Below are positions 8,612 to 14,968 of a stretch of DNA of 32,334 nucleotides, one piece after another. Position numbers and translations under genes: made by a program. Position 1 is the stretch's first letter; each line of letters starts with the position of its first letter. Where the stretch lies: contig JAKASG010000032.1 in assembly GCA_021828285.1 (NCBI GenBank), positions 1 to 32,334 of the forward strand. The letters run 5' to 3'. The notes below the pieces were generated by a model. That model ran no database searches, was not told the DNA's origin, and saw only the letters and a list, made by a program, of their open reading frames with translations. This stretch comes from Acidobacteriota bacterium. GTDB lineage: Bacteria > Acidobacteriota > Terriglobia > UBA7540.

Positions 8612-8656
8612 GGGTGGGCCTGGGTAGAGTTGAACTACCGACCTCACCCTTATCAG
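8612..8656 (-). repeat. Displaced 3' half of tRNA-Ile (att remnant, distal)
   Basis: This stretch repeats the intact tRNA-Ile from its 3' CCA through the T arm to the anticodon loop (rc CTGATAAG). It then diverges into unrelated sequence. The matching block extends ten bases further left (8601-8610 against 12003-12012), making 56 bp with one mismatch, in the CCA. It lacks the 5' half and cannot be a tRNA. Such fragments are the classic scar of a tyrosine recombinase using a tRNA 3' end as attB. Confidence 0.85.
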
Positions 8657-8917
8657 TTGGCATAAAGCCGATTACATCACATTGCGATATATTTAGATTG
8701 GCCGCTATTCATGCGGGGACGGCGAAGCTCTGGCGCTTTCCTAGATGGTGACGCATTGCGACGGTTTTTGATCGAGGGTCACACCAAAAACCACACCAAC
8801 TTTTCATGCCCTATGTTGGTGCAACTGGCTATTCGATTTTGGCCCCCCGGAAATGACCATACGTCGTCTTACCACTCACTGATGCTCTCTCGGACAAATT
8901 TTAATTTTTGGATTTCG
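8616..8917. repeat. Diverged ~300-bp direct repeat, copy 1
   Basis: From the tRNA fragment rightwards this segment aligns with 10348-10655. The match is near-perfect over about the first 180 bp (TTATCAGTTGGCATAAAG, GAAGCTCTGGCGCTTTCCT, GGTCACACCAAAAACCACAC) and patchy afterwards (CCATAC, ATTTCG). It has no coding potential I trust. It probably represents the same element arm left by two related integrations. Confidence 0.7.
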
Positions 8918-9209
8918 TTGTGTGCGCGGTTTTTGGACTTCGGCAGATTGCCTTGGCCGCTTTCTCCAAGTGCGCCCTGGGGCGATTCTGCGAAGTGGCG
9001 GGGCATTTAACGTGAGGAAGTGAGGGAAAGGTTTGCTAATAAAGTGTCACAAAGTGTCCGAGCTTGGTGGGCAACCGATGCTGGGGCGCGTGTTGGTACC
9101 GATTTTCCCGGTATGGTCTCTCGAACCGGGCGCTTCGCGCGCGAGAGCATATGTGTTTACGCGCCCACTTCGATGAATCGCCCGGCGGCGTCCGCGATGC
9201 CTTTCGGGG
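8918..9209. other. Gene-free stretch inside the decayed island
   Basis: No recognisable gene is seen. Short open frames exist on both strands, but none has a known motif or a good start. A CTCTCG...CGAGAG inverted repeat near 9118-9147 could fold, but it has no T-tract on either strand and is not called a terminator. Confidence 0.4.
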
Positions 9210-9515
9210 CTAAGCTACGGCGGATTGGATTGGCTGGACTTCATGCTCAACTTTGGCTTGCTCCCGGTCACGCGCTTTCTCCAGGTCGTGTCGCGTCTGA
9301 AGATTGAGCCAAAACTCCGGGGTAGTCCCCAACAGCCTGCCCAGGCGGAGCGCCGTATCGCTCGTGATGGCGCGGCGCTCATGGACAATCTCGGCAACCC
9401 GCGTCACCGGCACGCGCAGACCAAGCGCCAGCCGGTTCATGCTCAGCCCAAGCGGCTTCATGAACTCTTCGCGGAGAACCTCGCCGGGATGAACCGGCTT
9501 CAGTTTTGCGGCCAT
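9210..9515 (-). CDS. higA: HigA-family antitoxin (XRE helix-turn-helix)
   Basis: DNA-binding antitoxin that neutralises HigB and represses the operon. 101 residues from ATG 9515. The family opening is present: HPGEVLREEFMKPLGLS, then an HTH (about residues 22-60) with LALGLRVPVTRVAEIVHERR, then TPEFWLNLQTRHDLEKAR. It lies 16 bases after the higB stop in the usual toxin-first order. AGGAG stands 11 bases upstream of the ATG. The long open extension upstream of this start is antisense-frame sequence across higB and not coding. It sits in the decayed tRNA-Ile island; such modules commonly persist after the rest of an element decays. Confidence 0.92.
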   Translation of the reverse strand: MAAKLKPVHPGEVLREEFMKPLGLSMNRLALGLRVPVTRVAEIVHERRAITSDTALRLGRLLGTTPEFWLNLQTRHDLEKARDREQAKVEHEVQPIQSAVA

Positions 9516-9531
9516 ATTCTTTAATTCTCCT

Positions 9532-9810
9532 CTAGTGGTAGTCCGTGATTTCGACCTTCGAGGCATTGCCATCCCGCCAGACGAAACAGACGCGCCATTG
9601 GTCATTGATTCGAACGCTGTACTGCCCCGTGCGGTCTCCGCGCAGCGTTTCGAGCCGATTGCCTGGCGGTACAGCCAAATCCCGCAGCTCCTTAGCCGCA
9701 TCCAGCATCGCCAGCTTCCGTAGCGCCGCCCGCTCGATGGATTGGAAGCGTCTTACTCTCTCGCGGTTAAAAAGGCGCTCCGTCTCTTTCGAGCGGAACG
9801 ATTGAATCAC
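9532..9810 (-). CDS. higB: HigB/RelE-family toxin
   Basis: Ribosome-dependent mRNA interferase of the RelE/HigB superfamily; it halts translation when the antitoxin is degraded. 92 residues from GTG 9810. The start MIQSFRSKETERLF matches the family, as do KLAMLDAAKELRDL, PPGNRLETLRGDRTGQYSV, INDQWRVCF and EITDYH. It is intact over the family length. Upstream on the same strand, GATACT could be a -10. TAACGC occurs twice about 16 bases apart there (TAACGCGTGA and TAACGCATGG) and may be an antitoxin operator. It is followed by higA 16 bases later. Confidence 0.92.
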   Translation of the reverse strand: MIQSFRSKETERLFNRERVRRFQSIERAALRKLAMLDAAKELRDLAVPPGNRLETLRGDRTGQYSVRINDQWRVCFVWRDGNASKVEITDYH

Positions 9811-10033
9811 ACTCCAAGAGTATCACGCCATGCGTTAAATGTCACGCGTTAGATCGCACTCTAGAGAGAGCACCCCTTAGAAGATCGAGAACTGTTTCGG
9901 GTGCATTCTGGCCGCCATCAATGACTTGCGGAGGGTCTTGCAGCAAAATCCGCATGGCCTTGCGGCAAAAACCGCCGGGCGCTATCAGCTCATCAGGCGG
10001 GACAAACTGCGAAAGAACGGAGGGAAATGAATC

Positions 10034-10342
10034 ATGTTGTACCGTAGAGGCAAAAAAGGAATCTGGTGTTACACCTTTGAATTTGGCGGAAAGCGCGTCC
10101 ATGAATCGAGCAAGAGCACGTCCAAAACGGTTGCGCGGGAAGCCGAGCGGAGCCGCCGAAGGCAGCTTGAGCAGTCCTGGAATCAGATCACCAAGCGGAC
10201 GTTGCTGCCGTCATTTGAGCGGGCCGCCTTGGATGCTATCGCTCAGGCTCCCAATCCGGCCATTTTGGGGGCAGGGTCACACCAAATTCCACACCAATTC
10301 GCGGAGAGCGAAAACCGACGGGCTGCTAACCTACAGAATTGA
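10034..10342 (+). pseudogene. Tyrosine recombinase (integrase) remnant with central deletion
   Basis: The first ~65 residues read like the N-terminus of a phage/island integrase: MLYRRGKKGIWCYTFEFGGK, then STSKTVAREAERSRRRQLE. The frame then jumps into a short tail with GSHQIPHQ and stops at 10342. Complete proteins of this kind have about 350-420 residues with the R...HxxR...Y catalytic set; here only 102 remain and the whole catalytic domain is missing. GGAGGG lies ten bases before the ATG. The stop is immediately followed by the tRNA-Ile fragment at 10344, the position expected of an integrase next to its att site. Non-functional. Confidence 0.75.
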
Positions 10343-10343
10343 T

Positions 10344-10388
10344 TGGTAGGCCTGGGTAGAGTTGAACTGCCGACCTCACCCTTATCAG
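10344..10388 (-). repeat. Displaced 3' half of tRNA-Ile (att remnant, proximal)
   Basis: Second partial copy of the tRNA-Ile 3' half, from the CCA (rc of TGG 10344-10346) to the anticodon loop. It has mismatches at 10348 (A for G) and in the T-arm region (CTGCC for CTACC). It directly follows the integrase remnant and, like the distal copy, continues into the 300-bp arm repeat. Confidence 0.82.
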
Positions 10389-10655
10389 TTGGCATAAAGG
10401 CGATTACGTCACATTGCGATAGATTTATATTGGCCGCTATTCATGCGGGTGCGGCGAAGCTCTGGCGCTTTCCTCGATGGTGACCGATTGCGACGGTTTT
10501 TGATCGAGGGTCACACCAAAAACCACACCAAAGTGTCAGCCCTGTTTTAGAGCAACGCTATATTCGCTATTGGCCCCCGGGCTCCGCAGAAACAGCCATA
10601 CACGGTCTTTCCACCCGCTGGTGCGCTCTCACATATTTTTCGATTTTCAAATTTC
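10348..10655. repeat. Diverged ~300-bp direct repeat, copy 2
   Basis: Counterpart of 8616-8917. A block reading GGTCACACCAAAAACCACAC occurs in both copies (8777 and 10509). A relative, GGTCACACCAAATTCCACAC, lies inside the integrase tail at 10275. This suggests the arms are themselves derived from the 3' end of related integrase genes. Confidence 0.68.
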
Positions 10656-10810
10656 GGCACGGGGGATCGCATTGCCGGGTTCCTCCCGGCGCGCCCGAGG
10701 CCGACACGCCCGACGGCGACACGGTCGGCGATGTTGAAATAAGTTTCGAGGGCGTTGCGGTATTCTTTAGCGAAGAGCACAAAGGCCGCGCCAGAGGTTG
10801 CCGTCCGGCC
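10656..10810. other. Unassigned sequence before vapBC
   Basis: Together with the repeat copy before it, this makes over 400 bases without a recognised gene. A minus-strand open frame (10819 to 10547) includes LFAKEYRNALETYFNIADRV, which looks protein-like but matches no family I know. Its distal part runs into the non-coding repeat. It may be a gene fragment. Confidence 0.3.
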
Positions 10811-10813
10811 GCG

Positions 10814-10845
10814 ATACACAAATATATTTGATTGTGGTGTATAAT
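10814..10845 (+). promoter_or_regulatory. vapBC promoter with nested palindromes
   Basis: A perfect TATAAT (10840-10845) ends six bases before the vapB ATG, so the transcript would be essentially leaderless. ATACAC (10814-10819) and GTGTAT (10837-10842) form an inverted repeat overlapping the -10. Between them CAAATATATTTG (10819-10830) is a perfect 12-bp palindrome. Ribbon-helix-helix and AbrB-type VapB antitoxins usually bind such repeats over their own promoter. Confidence 0.5.
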
Positions 10846-10851
10846 CGCATC

Positions 10852-11055
10852 ATGAGTCGAACGAATATTGAGATTGACGATAGATTGATTCGCCGCGCGA
10901 AGCGATTGAGCGGATTGAAAACTAAAAGGGCGGTCGTCCGCAAGGCGCTTGAAACCTTCGTGCGCACCGAAGGCCGTAAAGGGATTCTTCGCTTTTTCGG
11001 TACTGGCATTTGGAAGGGCGATTTGAAAGCCATGCGCCGGAGCCGCGTCCGTTGA
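10852..11055 (+). CDS. vapB: VapB-type antitoxin
   Basis: Antitoxin and autorepressor partner of the PIN-domain toxin behind it. 67 residues from ATG 10852. MSRTNIEIDDRLIRRAKRLS is the ribbon-helix-helix start typical of VapB/DUF2191 antitoxins, with TKRAVVRKALETFVR as the helical part. The C-terminal tail, FFGTGIWKGDLKAMRRSR, resembles the toxin-wrapping peptide of VapB proteins. Its TGA overlaps the TTG start proposed for vapC. Intact. Confidence 0.9.
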   Translation: MSRTNIEIDDRLIRRAKRLSGLKTKRAVVRKALETFVRTEGRKGILRFFGTGIWKGDLKAMRRSRVR

Positions 11056-11468
11056 GCGAGCCGGGGCCGATCCTGGTAGACACTTCGGTTTGGATTGACG
11101 CTCTAAGCCCTCGGCCAGGGCCCGCGGGCGAGGAGTTACGCCGCCTCATCGCCGATGTGGAGCCCGTGGTTCTGACGGGGATTATTGTCACCGAGGTCTT
11201 GCAAGGGTTGTTCCGAGATGCGGACGCGGTTGAGAGTCATCTCACACAGTGGGACCTTCTTGAGCCGCAAGGGTTCGGGGCTTACTTGCGAGCGGCGAGG
11301 CTATGGCGAATGGGGCGTTCGCGCGGCTTGACGCTGACGACCGTGGATGCTCTGATCGCATCGCTGGCCATGGATTACGGAGCGCAGCTTTTCACCCTGG
11401 ACGAAGATTTCGTGAGGTTGGCCAAAGTGACGCCTCTCGAACTGTATCGGGCAAGCTTAGCGGCTTGA
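11052..11468 (+). CDS. vapC: VapC PIN-domain ribonuclease toxin
   Basis: Mg2+-dependent endoribonuclease; members cut tRNA or rRNA loops. With a TTG start at 11052 it has 138 residues. The PIN acidic set is complete: LVDTSVWID, the E of IVTEVLQGL, the D of TTVDALIAS and the D of LFTLDEDF. The TTG overlaps the vapB stop (TTGA), the usual coupling. An in-frame ATG at 11010 would add 14 residues overlapping vapB and looks less likely. It stands convergent to the larB fragment, with 27 bases between stops. Confidence 0.88.
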   Translation: MSEPGPILVDTSVWIDALSPRPGPAGEELRRLIADVEPVVLTGIIVTEVLQGLFRDADAVESHLTQWDLLEPQGFGAYLRAARLWRMGRSRGLTLTTVDALIASLAMDYGAQLFTLDEDFVRLAKVTPLELYRASLAA

Positions 11469-11495
11469 AATCACGCTTCACTCTCAGGCGCTTTT

Positions 11496-11942
11496 CTACA
11501 GCCGATTAATGACGCTCGCCAAATATCCGGCGCCAAAACCATTATCAATATTGACGGCGGCGACGTTCGAGGCGCAGCTATTGAGCATCCCGAGCAGCGC
11601 GGCGATGCCCTTGAAGCTTGTGCCGTAGCCGATGCTCGTGGGCACAGCGACGCCGGGCGCGGCGACCATGCCGGCGACAACGCTCGGCAGCGCGCCTTCC
11701 ATTCCCGCCACGACGATCACCACGCGGGCGTGGCGCAAGGCCCGGCTTGCGCTCAAAATGCGGTGGATGCTGGCGACGCCGGCGTCGTAAATCGGCTGGA
11801 CACGATTACCCATCACTTCCGCGGCGACGAGCCCCTCTTCCGCCACCCGAATGTCAGATGTTCCCGCGCTCTCCACCAGCACCGTTCCTTTGCCGCGAAT
11901 TTTGCGGTCGCGGCTGACGCGACGCCATGCCGTTCTGTGCAA
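11496..11942 (-). pseudogene. larB: LarB (nickel-pincer cofactor synthesis) C-terminal fragment
   Basis: LarB carboxylates and hydrolyses nicotinate adenine dinucleotide in synthesis of the nickel-pincer nucleotide used by lactate racemase-type (LarA) enzymes. Its C-terminal half is a PurE-like domain. Clear family stretches are [53 protein letters not shown] and [12 protein letters not shown]. Only about 130 residues of homology are present against about 250 in full LarB. The N-terminal half is missing, and the upstream sequence runs straight into tRNA-Ile. An isolated PurE is the alternative, but [15 protein letters not shown] is LarB-specific. No larA, larC or larE is in the window. Judged a truncated gene; a short functional product is unlikely. 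Confidence 0.8.
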
Positions 11943-12013
11943 GCAGGCTAAGGGCGCGCGCCCGCTGGAGGTGCTGCTCAGAATGTACGTGCAGAAGGCT
12001 ATGGAGTTCCGGT

Positions 12014-12090
12014 TGGTGGGCCTGGGTAGAGTTGAACTACCGACCTCACCCTTATCAGGGGTGCGCTCTAGCCACCTGAGCTACAGGCCC
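12014..12090 (-). tRNA. tRNA-Ile (anticodon GAT)
   Basis: 77 bases including an encoded CCA. Acceptor stem GGGCCTG pairs with CAGGCCC, D stem GCTC with GAGC, anticodon stem CACCC with GGGTG around CTGATAA, and T stem GGTAG with CTACC around TTCAACT. The discriminator is A. All stems pair without mismatch. It stands alone rather than in an rRNA spacer, and serves as the attachment site for the elements to its left. Confidence 0.97.
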
Positions 12091-12147
12091 GTGAGGAAAT
12101 CCTCAGGGCGGGCGAAAAATAGGGCGCCGCGCTTCGGAGGAATTTCC

Positions 12148-12177
12148 AGTATAGGCGGGGAGGCTTCATGCGCGCAA
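12148..12177 (-). promoter_or_regulatory. Candidate promoter of tRNA-Ile
   Basis: On the minus strand TTGCGC (12177-12172) precedes TATACT (12153-12148) by 18 bases. The start would be near 12141, giving a 50-base leader before the tRNA 5' end at 12090. The -10 is close to consensus and the -35 is weak. Confidence 0.4.
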
Positions 12178-12321
12178 GCGGTTTGCGAGGGATTCTGAGA
12201 GGGTCGCCGAGCGTCGGCAGGCCGAAGCGCGTGGCTGGCCCTTGCCTTTGCCAGCGAACACGAGTACGCTATTTTCCGCTCGGACCGCAATTCATATTGG
12301 AAGGTCCAAGTCAATTCATTG

Positions 12322-12650
12322 ATGAGAGGGAACAATTCCGTGAAGAACATCGGGCCAAGGTTTTTCATGGGTTCGCTCGCGGCGCTCGGCGCCGCCGCGA
12401 AATCGGGCCTGGCTTTGGCGCAGGGCGGGCCGGGCGGCGGCCCGGAGAAGGCTACAAGTTTCACTCGCCCCGCTGGCACGGCAATACGGTCCTGCTGAAC
12501 GGGTCGCGCACCGACGTGCTTTCCATCGCTCCCGCGCAAATCCTGAGGGTGGATATGCAGCGCGACAATCCGGGGATTTGGCTCTACCATTGCCACGTCT
12601 CCGACCACATGACCATGGGGATGAGTTCGCGTTATCAGGTGCTTGCCTGA
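12322..12650 (+). pseudogene. Multicopper oxidase remnant: signal region joined out of frame to C-terminus
   Basis: An ATG at 12322 opens a Tat/Sec-like signal region (VKNIGPRFFMGSLAALGAAA then a Gly/Pro-rich stretch) in one frame. From about 12430 a different frame encodes a multicopper oxidase C-terminus: RWHGNTVLLNGSRTD, then WLYHCHVSDHMTMGM. This is the HCHxxxHxxxxM copper signature, and the frame stops at 12650. The two parts are in different frames, and everything between them in a normal oxidase (several hundred residues, including the first two His-X-His pairs) is missing. A large internal deletion explains this. Not functional as an oxidase. Confidence 0.75.
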
Positions 12651-12693
12651 ACCTGGCGAAACATGAAGCCGGGATCGGGCCGAGGAGGATGCG

Positions 12694-13089
12694 ATGCGAA
12701 AATATGAGGCGATGGGACGTTCCGTCCTGCGGATCGTGATTGGCTTCACATTCACGTGCCACGGATTGCAAAAACTCTTCGGCCTTTTCGGCGGTGTGGG
12801 GCCGCACGGAGCGCACGTGAGTTACTTTTCTCTCTTCGGCCTTGCCGGATTGCTCGAAACCATCGGCGGGCCGCTGATACTCGCCGGGCTTTTCACTTCG
12901 CCCGTGGCGTTCGTTTTGTGCGGCGAAATGGCCGTGGCGTACTTCATGGTAAACTTCCCCCACGGCTTTTGGCCCATTCGAAACGGCGGCGAGTTGCCAG
13001 TGCTCTACTGCTTTATCTTCCTTTACCTCTTCACGGCCGGCGGCGGGCCTTTGAGCCTGGATCACCTTATTCGAAAGAAGTCTGCTTGA
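12694..13089 (+). CDS. DoxX family membrane protein
   Basis: Small integral membrane protein of the DoxX superfamily, 131 residues. The family is linked to thiosulfate:quinone oxidoreductase subunits and to redox or oxidative-stress membrane complexes; the exact role is unknown. The characteristic opening is LRIVIGFTFTCHGLQKLFG, then ETIGGPLILAGLFTSPVAF and FPHGFWPIRNGGELPVLYC. Four hydrophobic segments are visible (about 9-28, 46-66, 70-88, 100-118). The start is well supported by AGGAGG five bases before ATG 12694. It lies between two broken copper oxidase genes and is itself intact. Confidence 0.92.
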   Translation: MRKYEAMGRSVLRIVIGFTFTCHGLQKLFGLFGGVGPHGAHVSYFSLFGLAGLLETIGGPLILAGLFTSPVAFVLCGEMAVAYFMVNFPHGFWPIRNGGELPVLYCFIFLYLFTAGGGPLSLDHLIRKKSA

Positions 13090-13125
13090 CTCCCCGGGGG
13101 GTTGCGGCCGGCTGATCGCGATGCG

Positions 13126-14028
13126 TCAAGGTTTCACCACGTAGCGGACATTCATGCCCATCTCATTATGGAAAGCAATGTGGCAGTGGAACAGCCAAAC
13201 GCCCACGTCGTCCGGAATCATACCGGCAACCACCATTTGCATGGGGGCGACTGAAGCGACATCTGTGCGCATTCCGCCGATCAGCACAGTGTTCCCATGC
13301 CAGTGCGTCGTGTGGAAATCGAAATCGTTCAGCCCCCCCATGATATACCACCGCACGCGTTCGCCCTTGCGCACGGTCAGATAGCGGAGCGGCATGCTGC
13401 TATAGGAGTAACCGTTGATGGAAAACGTGACGAAGTAAGGGTAAGTCACGGTTGTGCTGAAGGGCGTGAGCGGCGTGGGCACGGCATGGTCGGTTTCAAT
13501 CGTCGGCAGGTTATGCTTCACGTACCAACTGTCCTCTTCATGCACCTGGGCAAACCACATGACGAATTCACGGTCCACGCCTTTTGGCGTCCCATCGGGC
13601 TTGGATTCACCGCGCCGCGCGATGATGATTGGTCCGACCAAACCGCTGTTGAAATCACGCTCTTCATTGACGTGCGAGTGATACATCCACAAGATCGAGT
13701 CCGGATCGTTAGGTCCCGGCCCGGCGCGCTCCGGAACCTTCCAGGTGTACGCATAAGTGCCGCCGGGCGGCACAGAGTCGCCAGGATGAACCACCGAGTG
13801 GCCGTCCCAGTAAGGCGCGCCTTCGTTCTCTCTCGTGTAGAAAAATCCGTGCGGATGGATGGAGGCGGGGAAGCTGCAGTTATTGCGGAAGACCACGCGA
13901 ATGGTGTCGCCGACTTCGGCGCGAATAAGGGGGCCCAGCATGCCGAGATGTTGCCACCGCGGCGGGCGCGGCTTCAGCGTCTTGAACGCGCTGTCGGCGT
14001 ATTCCCGATCGCCGAGGGCGCTGACTCG
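13126..14028 (-). pseudogene. Multicopper oxidase lacking its N-terminus and export signal
   Basis: The open part encodes all four copper-ligand clusters of a two-domain multicopper oxidase: HPHG, YHSHVN, THWHGN and HCHIAFHNEMGM. The last has the type-1 Cys, His and Met. Homology to the family starts upstream of the first ATG (13941), at REYADSAFKTLKPRPPRW. An in-frame TGA at 14029-14031 then interrupts it, and no family sequence is recognised beyond it. The signal peptide and about 80 residues of the first cupredoxin domain are absent, with no ATG, GTG or TTG between the stop and 13941. A 271-residue cytosolic protein from 13941 is possible but would lack export. Judged a 5'-truncated pseudogene. 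Confidence 0.72.
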
Positions 14029-14081
14029 TCACAGAATCGCGGGATCGCGGCTGCACGCGCCTGAAGAGGACGCTGATACCC

Positions 14082-14756
14082 ATGGGATTAACCAAGCAGG
14101 CCGCCATTGCACGCATTCGCGAGGCCGGACTGATTCCGATCGTTCGCACTTCCTCTTCGGGTCACGCGCTGGTCGCCGCCGAAGCGATTGACGAAGCGGG
14201 CATCGGGATTGCGGAAATCACGATGACTGTGCCGAATGCTCTTCGCGTGCTCGAGGAGTTAGCCGAGCGATTCGGTTCGCGGGTGCTGCTCGGCGCCGGA
14301 ACGGTGCTCGACGCGGAGAAAGCTGAAGCGGCAATCGCGGCGGGTGCGGAATTTATCGTGTCGCCTTGCCTTGAGCCGGCGGTGATGGAGGCGGCAGCGC
14401 GCCACGGGAAACCTGCGATGCCCGGCGCACTCACTCCAACGGAAGTTGTGGCCGCGTGGCGGTCGGGAGCGGACTTCATCAAAATCTTTCCCTGCGGCCC
14501 CGTCGGCGGCCCGCGTTACATCAAGGCGCTGCGAGGGCCCTTCCCTGATCTGCCGCTCGTTCCCACGGGCGGCGTCAGCCGGGAGACTGCGCCGCAATTC
14601 ATCGAAGCCGGCGCCGTCGCGGTTGCCGCGGGAAGCGAGCTGATTGATCCGCGCGCGCTCGCCGCCGGCGACACGGCGACCATTGCTTCGACCGCCCGCA
14701 AATATCTGGAGGCGATTCAGGCCGCGCGGGCGCGGATGGCGGCGCCATCGCGATGA
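14082..14756 (+). CDS. eda: KDPG/KHG aldolase family protein
   Basis: Class I aldolase cleaving 2-keto-3-deoxy-6-phosphogluconate to pyruvate and glyceraldehyde-3-phosphate (Entner-Doudoroff), or related 2-keto-3-deoxy acids. 224 residues. Schiff-base lysine is K134 in DFIKIFPCGP, and the general base is E45 in IAEITMT; E. coli Eda uses E45 and K133. GAGTVLDAEKA and VPTGGVS (phosphate-binding loop) are typical. The residue equivalent to E. coli R49 is Thr, as in several other lineages, so the sugar specificity is uncertain. The ribosome-binding site is weak. Its stop overlaps the next ATG (ATGA). Confidence 0.9.
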   Translation: MGLTKQAAIARIREAGLIPIVRTSSSGHALVAAEAIDEAGIGIAEITMTVPNALRVLEELAERFGSRVLLGAGTVLDAEKAEAAIAAGAEFIVSPCLEPAVMEAAARHGKPAMPGALTPTEVVAAWRSGADFIKIFPCGPVGGPRYIKALRGPFPDLPLVPTGGVSRETAPQFIEAGAVAVAAGSELIDPRALAAGDTATIASTARKYLEAIQAARARMAAPSR

Positions 14757-14947
14757 ACCAGAACTTCCTGGGCATTCTTCTCGTCATCGCAATCCTCGCC
14801 GGGAGCGCGATCCTCACTCAAATCTTCGCGCGATGGATGTACCTGGTCTGTCCGAAGTGCCGGACGCTCAATGCGCGGCGGCGCGTCCAGTGCCGGCAAT
14901 GCGGGCATCCGCTCCGGCCCGAAAAACCCGCGGAAAATCCTAATTGA
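14753..14947 (+). CDS. Small membrane protein with C-terminal zinc ribbon
   Basis: 64 residues. One hydrophobic helix at about 5-24 is followed by a cytosolic-looking four-cysteine motif, CPKC near residues 33-36 and CRQCG near 47-51, the pattern of a zinc ribbon. The ATG at 14753 overlaps the aldolase stop (ATGA), so it is probably translated with it. Function unknown. The C-terminus is Pro/Glu/Lys-rich. It ends 21 bases before the convergent otsB stop. Confidence 0.75.
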   Translation: MNQNFLGILLVIAILAGSAILTQIFARWMYLVCPKCRTLNARRRVQCRQCGHPLRPEKPAENPN

Positions 14948-14968
14948 AGGGGCTTCCCGGCCCGTTGC

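Noticed and set aside
11496-11942. Stand-alone PurE (AIR carboxylase) gene
   Set aside because: The motif pattern is that of the LarB C-terminal domain, and the fragment starts abruptly.
11851-12198. Plus-strand ORF with [20 protein letters not shown]
   Set aside because: This peptide is the well-known false translation of a tRNA gene read on the opposite strand; here it is tRNA-Ile.
13090-13125. CCCCGGGG between doxX and the oxidase as a terminator
   Set aside because: The palindrome is short, has no usable loop, and no T-tract follows on either strand.
14029-14031. In-frame TGA before the multicopper oxidase as a second selenocysteine codon
   Set aside because: No family homology is seen upstream of the TGA, the family has no Cys at that place, and I see no SECIS-like hairpin after it.
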